Assembly: GCA_030268105.1 (NCBI GenBank)
Contig: BSDZ01000094.1
Location: forward strand, 2,948,501-3,012,500
Length of the DNA stretch: 64,000 nt
Direction of reading: 5' to 3'
Origin: Volvox africanus
Taxonomy: Eukaryota > Chlorophyta > Chlorophyceae > Chlamydomonadales > Volvocaceae
Positions 30,801-40,800 of this stretch are shown in pieces (within the stretch, counting starts at the first letter, position 1; every line of letters starts with the position of its first letter). The translations under genes were made by a program, and so were the position numbers. The notes beneath the pieces are model-generated. The model saw nothing but the letters and a program-made list of their open reading frames with translations, was not told where the DNA came from and did not search any database.

Positions 30801-33282
30801 GGGAAGTCGGGTTGGACGGGAAGTGTGGAAGTATAAACAAGGCGAAAAGGTGTCTTCGCGCACACCTCTCACCCCCTCTCTCTGTGTCTCAGTCTCTTCC
30901 TCTCTCCGTCTCTCCCTCTCTCCGTCTCTCCCTCTCTCCTTCTCTCCCTCTCTCCTTCTCTCCCTCTCTTCCTCTCTTTAATAGTATAGGTGCATAATGG
31001 CTGAGTGACTTAACCCTCTACTTCCTTCCGACCCGACCTCGTGCTTAACGTGCGCCCGAGATATAGTTCCACTGGGACAACAACGGCTACGACAGCTTTG
31101 AAGATTTCCTGGCGGACTTGAAGCAGTCCAAGCGGAAGGGCATCCGTCAGGTAGGTAGGCTGTCTGCGTGTGGGCGGCCATGTCACCCATTTGCAGAGCG
31201 GAGCAACGCGCACGGATTCGCGCACGGGTAGTTTAGATGGCCGAGCGAGCAGGAGCGCTACCTCGGTTTACATCCGGACACGAAGGCGCCGGAACAAATG
31301 GTCCAACATCTGCACCACTTCGTAGCTTGCTGTCCTCCATCTCCCCATCCCAATTCTTAACCTTACTAGGCCTTGCAATTCTTCTGCAAGCTATCCTAGT
31401 CCCCACCTCCTGTGTTGGTAGTTCATCGACATTTGCCACGTGCAGGAGCGCAAGAGTGTCGAGCGAGCCGGTCTCTCCGTCCATCGGCTACCTGGTGGGG
31501 TGCTGCGGCCCGCGCACTGGGACCGCTTCCACTCCTTCTACCTGTCTACGGTGGACCGCAAGTGGGGCAACGCCTACCTCACTCGGGAGTTCTTTCACCG
31601 GCTTGGGGAGGCTCTGCCAGACAGAGTGAGTTGCCGGGTGTGGAGGCAAATCTGGCTTTCTATGTCAAATGGTTATGGACATAAAAAGCCAGAAGCTGCG
31701 TTGTGACGGAATAGGTAGGTTTATTTACGGGAACCCCACTACGCCGTATTCGGTACTTGCTCGGTATTCCTATGTATGACGTGCTTTCTGCGTATGTGTT
31801 ATGAACTTGGTGACTTCTTGGATCTTTTTATCAAGATTACCACAGGAATAAATAATGTATATACATATTCCATCTCTTTGCCTGGCTCGACAGGTTCTCT
31901 TAGTGGCAGCCTGCGAAGGCACAGCCTCCGCTTCCTCCTCCTCATCCAGCTGCTCATCTGCCCCTGATGCTGAGCAGCTCGTGGCGGGGGCACTCAACCT
32001 GGTGGGCAGCCACGCTCTGTTCGGTCGCAACTGGGGCCAGGTGGAAGACCGCGAGTACCGCAACCTGCACTTCGAGCTGTGCTATTATCAGGTCAGTGGT
32101 CGGGCAAAGGTTTGGTCATGGGATGCAGTCTGGGCCCCCGAGCGCGTGGCAAACCCAGCTTGACCCCTCAGCAATATGCCTATGGCGGTGACAGACGTCC
32201 TACGTCGCTCCGATTGGTCCATCCTTTGGTCTTCTGACCCCTCCCCCGTATACCCGTCTGGGAAGCTCGCTGCCGCTCTCCGGCTCCCCCTTTCCTCGTG
32301 CCTTGCGCGTCCCCCTGGATTCATTCACTCTCAACTAAGACCGCAGACCCTGCACTGCCTCCCGTGCACCAGGCACTTGAGGAGGCCATCTCGCGGCGCC
32401 TTCTCCGAGTGGAAGCCGGGGCGCAGGGGGAGCATAAGCTGCAGAGGGGCTATCTGCCATCCTTCACATACAGGTGGGAAAGCGGTGCATGTGCGCTGTA
32501 GCTGTTATGCATAGGGCTGGCATGCCGCTGTGCACGGTGTGCTTGCCGAGGTCGTGCACGATCCCTAGGAATGAAACATATACGTTGTGCCGTTTCTGTT
32601 TAAATGTCAATACCAATATGTCGGTAGCGATTAAGTCATGCTTTCCATGATGAGGTGGCCATGGCCTATATAAACTGCGTACAATCGGTTGCAATAGATA
32701 CCGCCATCCTGCAATTATGCCTCGGCTCCATCTCCTCCTCCTCCTCCTCCTCCAGCATGGCTTCTTCCATTGGACTCCATTCCAATATTCGCGGCACTCA
32801 TCTTCTCCCCTGCCACCGTCCTTAACACCCCTACCCATCCACTCACCCACAGCTGCCATTACCTTCGTGATCCCCAGCTGGGTGCGGCCGTAGACCTAGT
32901 TTTGGCCCGTGAGAGACGTCAGATTGAGTACACGCTACAGGTATGGAGTCAGGGTCATGAGAACTGGAGGTGAAAATTGGGGAAAATTGGAAGGGAAGGG
33001 GAGAGGAGTGGAGGAGCAGGAGTGAAGATGGGACACACCTATCATGGTATTCTGTATCAATGAATTACTCCCAACTATGTGACCATGTGATTAGCGTTTA
33101 TACTGTGTAATTAGTGTAATAATGTTGGTACTGAATGTGGTGGCCAGGTGATGAGTTTGACGTCATCACCGTATAAGAAAGAGAGGACGGTGGAGGCATT
33201 GTTGGGAAAACTCCGAAGCTATAACAGCCTCAGCAGTGTGAGCAGCAGCCTGGACGTTGATGAGGAGGGGCAGCAGCAGTGA
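27814..33282 (+). CDS. FemAB-like peptidogalycan biosynthesis/recognition-type protein (DUF482), probably organelle-targeted
   Basis: Twelve exons join in frame to 599 residues: 27814-28008, 28184-28426, 28535-28642, 29489-29721, 30014-30150, 30565-30662, 31067-31150, 31446-31625, 31894-32091, 32373-32473, 32853-32940, 33148-33282. After an Arg-rich N-terminus (residues 1-65, like an organelle presequence) and a Ser/Gly linker comes the full bacterial-type FemAB_like domain: NPFLLWSFLHALEESGS, VPIYLKGHSFGEYVFDNAWA, YYPKLQAAVPFTPVTGPRL, FHWDNNGYDSFEDFLADLKQ, STVDRKWGNAYLTREFF, HFELCYYQ and GAQGEHKLQRGYLPS. In bacteria these GNAT-fold proteins are annotated as peptidoglycan-related, but their substrate is not firmly known; in algae the role is open. 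The family is mainly proteobacterial, so the gene is probably of bacterial or organelle descent, now fully intron-bearing. The intron after exon 3 begins with a long GGGA array. Confidence 0.93.
28645..28770. repeat. (GGGA)n purine array
   Basis: About 30 copies of GGGA in a row, starting two bases inside the third intron of the FemAB-like gene (donor at 28643). The transcript strand carries the G-rich sequence. Confidence 0.97.
30868..30980. repeat. Pyrimidine-rich CTCTCCGTCTCTCC repeat tract
   Basis: Degenerate tract of CTCTCC(T/G)TCTCTCC units in the intron before exon 7 of the FemAB-like gene. Confidence 0.9.
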
Positions 33283-35765
33283 GAGGAGGAATAGCAGTCG
33301 CAGCAGCGTAACCGCGCAGCAGGAGCATCATGCTACGATCTCATATCGCAGCGCGAATGGGTGCCAGGGCCACGAACAAACGAGGCATCCTCAGGCAGGT
33401 TTAGCAGGACGACGATGGGCACATGAAGGAGTCAGTGATATGGACCTGCTTGAACTGCTTTTCCCTGTTGACGCTCGCCTCATGCACGAGGAGAACTCGC
33501 AAGACCCAACAGACGGCAACTTATTGACGACCTGAATGACGGCGCGCCTGGCCTGGCCTGGCCTTGCATACGGCAGCAGTAGCGCTGTCGGCAATGAAGT
33601 TAGTCCAGCCACACACCAGGGCAACTACCCACTGCCTCAGCTGGCCCCGCCAGGCTGCCTTACCGCGCAGATGCGGAGGTACGTCGACGCGAAAGATGTT
33701 GGGGATGATGATTGTCGACATCGCGCCGTGTAGCACGACATAGCATTTCAGTAAGGTGACGTCAAGACACGATCTATATGTGTCTGAGGTACGGTATTAT
33801 GTCGTGACAGGGTGGCGCCCAGCCAATCTTATTCTGCAGGAAAAAGTTTAGGGTTGTGGGTGCGCAATTTCCCGCGCGTATGCGGAACTGTTTGTGATAT
33901 GATTATTGTTACCGCCGGTGCAGCGAACCTTAGAAACAAGTGTTAGAGGTACGGCATAATTTGCTGGTGTCGCGTATACAGCCAGCAACGGATGCAGAAG
34001 TGGTGTGTTCCACATACCTGAGGGATACGTAAGCTGGTGTGAAAGGGCACGAGCCATTCCATCAGGGAAGCCAATATTCTCGCCAGTATTCAATTGTTTG
34101 TACGTTAGAGCCACGCACGCACGTCCATACTCGTCCGTACTGTCACTGTACGTTACTGTGGCTTGCATGCGGGGCGTACCGTCCACCCGTCTTCTTAGAC
34201 GAGAGCCTGATGCAGCTGATTGGTAGTAGCGGGGTAAGGAGTGGTATGGCACATACAACGTGTGTTATGATTTTCGCAAAATCGTCTCGCAGCATCTGCA
34301 TATGCATAAGGACTGTGTTTCCTTGAAGTGTCATGTGCAGCGAATCAGCAGCTGTCGGAACTGTCGTTTCCTAACTGCTCTTAAACCAGAATTGTCACGC
34401 CGTCAACGGTGCATGACAGAAGATGTGTGAGCTCAAGACGCGGCCTAATTGTTGTTGCCGTTATGCCGTATCTACAAACAAAGATACCACTTTTTAGCCC
34501 ATGTAACTCCCATCGGTCCATCGAATCGCACGGACCGTGGAGCTTCAGAGGCCGCTTCCAGAATCTACGAGACAGGCGATGCCGGTATTACACAGGGAAG
34601 CTCCAATCCGATAAACGGGCCGTTGTATCATTCGTTATGTGAAAGGGTGGACAGGAAGGAGCCTTGTTGTGATCTATCTTTCGGAGTGTCTTGGGTTGGG
34701 CTTGGATGTGAGCCCTGTATCCTATGTAACCGGGAGCCTCTGTCCCCGACTTAGGTTGGGCCGCCAGGCTTGTGATAGGCGATAGACGATGTGGATAACA
34801 AATATGCTGTGGGAGGGGATGCGATTTCGACTTCTTGCGGCAGGTAGACTGGCTGTTCGCAGGGGCATGTACGGTAATGGTGCCAATTTTGCTCTCTCCG
34901 TACCTATGGTCTTAAGCCTTACCATCATCCTTTGTGTCGGTCACTTCCCGGCCTTGTGTTTTTTTCCTAAATCATGACATTCAGCAGATTTTATGGCTAC
35001 ATGTCGGCCCTGGATGTTGGCCCTTGTCGGCCTCATCAGTCAGTCATTTACATGTATACTGGCCGGTGACGTGGCCACCACCGGCATTGTGCTGTATTCT
35101 TCTAGCACTCAAAGCCTTGATTGGCCCGCGCATACCGCGATATTCTGCCGCATTCTGATTATTGACGACTGGGCAGGACATAAGCGCTGCCCTCGTCATT
35201 TCAGAGCTGGCACATGTTCCGTACCGAGTACCGCATCGACGTGGAATTGGAGATGAGCGATCCATATATAAGAGGATCAGAAGGAGGCGAGATGTCCGCC
35301 CCGAGGGCGGGGCGCTTTTCTTTTTAACAATATCACAACTAACTCATCAGCCTGTTTACACAATGGTAACGTTCTCATGTCCTAAACGTGCTGGCTGCTG
35401 CGTGCTCTTACGAATTATGGACCTTCAACTTACCGAAGCGTTTGCTCTCGGGGCGGGTGGGGGACGATAGCTCCCTGGCAATTGATACGAATGCACCTAC
35501 GGCAAACCTGCTTGAACCTACTTCAGCAGTGAGCTTTGGCTGCAGTACTCGAAAGCTGAAGCTGTGGAGGTACCGGTGGACCCATCCTCAATCCTGACGC
35601 GATATCGTGCTAGCGTGGCATCATCGGCGTGACTGTTGTCTGAAACGTAGTTGTAGACGAGTTAAAACACAGACTCCACCTCGATCCGGCCGCCCGCCCG
35701 GCCATGTTGAGCATACATTCATTGTGCATGTCCTGTTACCATGCGCTGGGCATCCCCACCCCCAG
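33283..35765. other. Convergent intergenic region
   Basis: Lies between the 3' ends of the FemAB-like gene and the RNA methyltransferase gene. A frame of 87 codons at 34993-35256 and one of 92 at 33257-33535 are open but unrecognised and lack splice context. A minus-strand TGTAA at 35356-35360 lies about 400 nt past the methyltransferase stop and may be its poly(A) signal. Confidence 0.45.
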
Positions 35766-37665
35766 TCATGACTCAGACCGTGATGGCGACCGCTTCCGTG
35801 TCACCGCCGTCAGCTTGCTGAGTATTCCGTGAAGGAGCGCGACCTCCGAGGCTGTCAACCCCTCCACTTTCGCCGCCAGGTTGCGTATACTCAGCAGTGT
35901 AGCTGGCCGCTTGGCCACACTCTCAAAGAAGTCCACTCTATCCAGCTCCGAAACCAACCGACGTAGGAAATTATCCAGATCGCCCCGAGTGGCCAGCTGC
36001 ACCGCCTCTGCTCGGGCACGAAGGTCGTCGACACTACTAGGAACGGCAACAGAGGCGGCCGAGGTAGCAATTGAGCCGTCAAAGTCCGCAGCCGCTGAAG
36101 TAGTCCAACCCTCACCAGCGCAGCCGGCAGTGGGGCCAGATGCACGGGCAGTGGCTACAATTGGTGTGACTGTCCCCGCCACCTCCAGCCGTGCATGGTG
36201 CAGCTCATATGCCACGCACACGACGGCCTGCGCTAGGTTCAGCACGGGGTAGTCGGGGTGGGCTTCAATTGCCAGTACCTTATTGGCCGCCGCTACTTCC
36301 TCATTCGTCAGCCCGCTGGCCTCCCGGCCGAACATCACCCCGGCCCGGGGCATCCGGATCGCCACCGGTGTGGACGGCTTGCATGGTAGTAGTGACGATG
36401 GCGACGATGATAGCGACGGTGGAGGTGGTGATGACGGTGACAATGGCAAGGATGACAGCGCTGACAGCCCTGTTATCACTGCCGACACTTTCGGGTCCGA
36501 TAACAGCGGCATTTGCGAGCTGGTCTGCAATATGGCCGCCGGCGGTGATGGCAAAGCCTGGCAAGTGGACGACAGCAGCCCCGAAGGCGACCCGGCTGCT
36601 GATGCCGACGCTGCCATTCCTGTGGACGTTGAAACGGATGAAGCCGCCTGGGCCACCCCGGCCATAGCGACGGCGGCCCTTGCGGCCTGCACGGCTGCTG
36701 CTGCCACGTGGCGGAGATCCCCGGGTAACTGGCGGCTGGTGACGAAGGCCTTGGCCATGAACCTGTGGATATGGGGTAGTGAGCGGACGCAGTTGGGGTT
36801 GGATGGGGGCCTATGGGCCGCACAGGCTATGCAACATGCAATTGGCACGGGCAATGAGCTCTCACTTTACAAGGAGGGCTATACTTTTCAACTCACTGGT
36901 CGTCCTCAGCCGAGTCAAGGCAGCTGGGTCTCTGGATCCCAAGAAGGTCCCACCCGCAGAGGTGAGATATGCAACCATAGCCACCGGCACCGGCATATCA
37001 GCAAAATCGGCCTTGAGCATATCTGTCCAGACCCAGTCCAATCCAACAGCTCCACTCCCTTCTTCCTCCGAATCCAGCAGTAGAATCTCTTCCCCTTGTG
37101 GAAACTGAATGCATCATCCCCTTACCTGGTGCGCGCAGTGGCGGCGTAGACCCGGTCCAGGTCTGCGATTGCCTCCTCTACGCTGTCGTACAATCGAGCA
37201 GAGCGGAGCAAGTCAACAGCATGGGAAGCCATCGCATCTGCCGAAGAGTTCGGCCATCCATCTTGTGGTTTTACCAGGCGAAGGTCTGACAGCCCGAAAT
37301 TCTTCATGGCACGCGCCGCTGCACCGATGTTCTCCCCCATTTTGGGCTCGACGAGGATAACAGCTGGCTGCAGTGGCAAAAGGAGGCTTCAAAGTGTATT
37401 AAGTTATTATCCTTAACGATTTCATCTCTTGTCCGCCTTGATCCAGCAAGTCAGTATGCCACGAACGGTCGCCATGGACAGGCATGCATACCTTAAGAGC
37501 TTCCAATTGCATTTTCAACCCCAGATCATCCCCCTCGACGCCTGAACTCCAGCACCTAATATTACGCAGATTAGCTACATGGCACGACGGCGCGGACCGA
37601 CGCTGCCATCGACAGGCACTCCTTCGCTGTTGGATATTCGTATTTACATGTAGTGCACCCAACAT
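35766..37665 (-). CDS. TrmJ/SpoU-family RNA 2'-O-methyltransferase, alphaproteobacterial type, probably organelle-targeted
   Basis: Three exons from 37665 downward (37665-37492, 37367-37126, 36762-35766) join in frame to 470 residues. The protein should use S-adenosylmethionine to methylate ribose 2'-OH groups of tRNA or rRNA. Conserved parts: PAVILVEPKMGENIGAAARA (residues 59-78) with the Asn/Arg of motif 1, LSDLRLVKPQDGWPN, VYAATARTR, and after a long insert VMFGREASGLTNEE and the knot motif HPDYPVLNLAQAVV. The pattern VEPKMGENIG and DGWPN is typical of alphaproteobacterial TrmJ. Between motif 1 and motif 2 there is a Ser/Ala/Pro-rich insert of roughly 110 residues absent from bacteria. The first 55 residues (Arg/Ser-rich, start at 37665) look like a transit peptide, fitting a mitochondrial or plastid enzyme. 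A later ATG at 37513 would remove it. Confidence 0.9.
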
Positions 37666-37823
37666 CTCTAAAATATTAAATATATTATAATGAATTTGAT
37701 ACACATACACTTAAAGCGCTATGTCTGGCTCCGAAGGCGGGTTCCGGCGCCAGGAGTTAAATCGCGAAGTGGTCGACATTCGAATGCAGCACTACACATC
37801 CGGAGTAGTTTTGCATTTAGGAC
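37666..37823. promoter_or_regulatory. Short bidirectional promoter region
   Basis: Only 158 bp separate the start codons of the leftward methyltransferase gene and the rightward large-protein gene. The left part is AT-rich. No specific binding site could be named. Confidence 0.5.
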
Positions 37824-40800
37824 ATGGAAGAAGGAACGAGACCTGACAGTTTTAATGCCCTTCTCTGCAGCGTTCTTGAATATGCAGCCCAACCCTTCAC
37901 CAAAGGTGGAGATATCAATATCTCATTTGATGGAAAGGTACGCTCGAGAAATCCCACCTTTTCGCACAAGCTGCCCCATCCGTCATGGGGGACTTATGGA
38001 GACGTTCTCCAGCTTCTAAGCTGGATAGCAGTAGGGGGCACGTTTTCCGCTAAGAGATTGAGGCACATCTCACAACTTTAGGGATGATATCGTGGGGTGA
38101 GCATGGCTGGTCGGAGACTTGATGTACGGAGGACATCATATCTTGTGAGGGGCGGGCGTGACGACAATACCGCCACCAAGCCATACCCCGCCCTTCACCT
38201 TTTCCTATCCCCAACTCATACCCAGAATCATTCCCCACGTCCATAAATTCTCTCTGCGCTGTACACTTCACCCTCTGTCCCTCGTCATGCATGGCGTGAT
38301 GATGTCCACCCACATGCTTGGCGCGTTATATTGTTGATGTGATGTGGCCGTTCCAGTTCTTCACAGATAACGCCCGTCGGTGCCCTCACAGGGTATTGGG
38401 GGAGCCTGGGCGATGATGGCTGAAGTCAGTCAGGTATGCGGGGCTCCGGCAACGCATGTAAGGGATGAAACATGGCAGCCAAATTGTTCAGTGCACCAAG
38501 GAAGGGTGGGATGAGTCGGGTGTGTCGGGTGTGTCGGGTGTGTCGGGTGTGTCGGGTGGGGGGCCCAAAGGTAGACCCGGTGAAGAGGGGTCAGGGGACA
38601 GGGGTGCAGAGGGGTCGGTCGTTGACTGGCAGACAGACGGAAGCTGCCATTCAAGCCATCAGGGGGTAATCGAGAATGGATTGAGAAGGAGGCGATGTTA
38701 AGCCTCTGATGATTTTCCGCCGGTGTTCACGGCCGGCGTAGCCAACGCTATCTTCTTTCGACAAGGTGGTAGGTGTAGGCCAGAGCCCCGTGTGTCTGTG
38801 TCTTTGGGTTTTGAGGAAAGCCATTTCCCCTTTACCACCCGAACCCCGATGTCCCGTGGAATTGAGAAGGTAGCCTCTTGCCCTATTAAAGCTGAACCCT
38901 GCATAAAGCCGGCCTTGGTCTCCCTCCGCCCTCGATCCTTCCGTCCTGTTATTCTGTCCAGCACCCCGGGTTTCCCGCCCTCCTGCGGCGGCTGGTTGCG
39001 GCCACCTATCCGCGCGCAGCCAAGGTGAAGAGCAGCCTGGATCAGGTGGGCGGGCATGTGGGGCGAGGCTGCGTGAGGTGGAAAGGCATGGAACCAGGCG
39101 TTTACGAGGCTGGCAAACGAGAAAACAGAATGCAATATGGGAAGGATGAGATGCGTGGGCGTGGCTGAGAGTTGTGGCTGATGGGTTTGTGTGTAGTCAA
39201 GGGTTGGGCCGGGCAAGAGACACGGTATGGCCGGAGGGAGGCGTGCGCACTGATGGGGTTCAACACACCATTACATTTAAAACATTTAATAATCACAAGC
39301 CGGACTAAACCCCGCAGCTTTGCCGCACTGCCCGAATCTCTAGTTGCTTCAGCGCTTGATTCTGGAGCAACCTCATCTCGCGGAATGCGTAGTGGGGCCC
39401 TTCCTGGAGGCTATGGCCCGACGTCAGGTCGTGATGGGGGTTTCACCACGAGCGGCAGCAACAGCGGCGGGAGCGGCGGCGGCTGCGGCGGTTGGCTCCG
39501 TCCCACCTTCGCCTCAATGTCCAGGGCCGGATGGTGGAGTGGGGGAGGGGAGGGAGGGTCCGGAGGGTGCGAAGGCGGAGGAAGAGGAAGAGGGCGACGA
39601 CCGTGGCGATGATGACGAGATGGAGGAGGAGCAGGCCACTCAGCGGCGTGGCCGTCCGGAAAATGCCTCCTCTGCATATGATGGAGGACAAAGGGGAGAG
39701 GGCAGCCCTGTTGTTCCACCGTCAGCAGCTACTGCTGCAGGAGGAAAAGCGAGGAGGAGGGGACCGCCCTGCCGTGCCCCCCCGCCAGACCTGATGTCGG
39801 GTGGGGGTGGGGGGAGTGGCGCTGATGCTGACGCCGCTACCTTTGTCTGCGGCGCTCGAATCGATTTGGGATACAACCAGCGCCTGCTCCCGGTGTCGTG
39901 GTTGCTACAGTGCCTAGGGGAGGTTTCGGAGCCCCTGCGGTGCCTGTGGCCGCAACATCGGCAAGAGGAAGTGAGGGCACATGTGTTGGCAGCGGCGGTA
40001 AGCCTGGTTTGGGGGTTGGTAAGCGGGGCGGAGAGACGGAGGGCGGGAGAGACGGAAGGAGGGAGGGAGAGACGGAGGGGAGGAGGAAAGGCAATGGACT
40101 CGGTATTATACGGCCTGGAGAGTTGGGTGCGACTCAGATGGAGAGGCCTAAAACGATGGACTGCTGGTGGATTCGGGCGCTCGTCGCTGTTGTTCTTGTG
40201 GCTGTTGGTTCTTGCCTGCTTGACCTCGTGGACAGCTCGCACAGCGGTGTTATCGGGCTATCCATGTTTCTGCCACAACCTCGCGGCCAGAACCCACGTT
40301 ACATCGCAACGCTGGGAGGCGCGGAGCACCAAGCAAAGAGCCGCAGGTGCACGCCTACCGCAATTGCCGCGACTACTCGCTCGGATGTCTGACGTGAAGC
40401 AGAGCTCCTGTGCGGGTTATCGCCTGCGGGTTGAAATTGCCTTCCCAATCTATCGAAGAGTCCTCTTCATGATCAACCCTTCACCCGGGGACTCCCCCCC
40501 CCATCCCAGGCCAGATCGTTTGCCCATCTGCATCCGGACATCGCCGATGCGACACATGTGCGTTACATCCACCAAAGTCCACTCGTATTGTTTGTACGAG
40601 ATTGCTTCGCTTCTACACCGCGGTACGCACGACTGCAGCTGCTGGAGGACGCGATGCGGCTGACGGCGGCGCCGCCGCGGGAACATCCGACGGCGGTCGT
40701 CCCCGGGTTGGCTCCCCGAACCACCTCCCCACCGGCAGATTCCGCTAAACCGCAGGTTGCACGAGGACCGCCGTCACATTGCGGCCTCATGGACACGGAT

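Noticed and set aside
36283..37083. Plus-strand open frame of 266 codons
   Set aside because: It is antisense to the large last exon and intron of the methyltransferase gene and has the composition expected of the reverse of GC-rich codons.
36763..37125. Open acidic frame (FPQGEEILLLDSEEEGSG) inside the second intron of the methyltransferase gene
   Set aside because: No acceptor/donor pair keeps the frame with both neighbouring exons, while direct splicing 37126 to 36762 restores the conserved ATARTRFMAKAFV junction.
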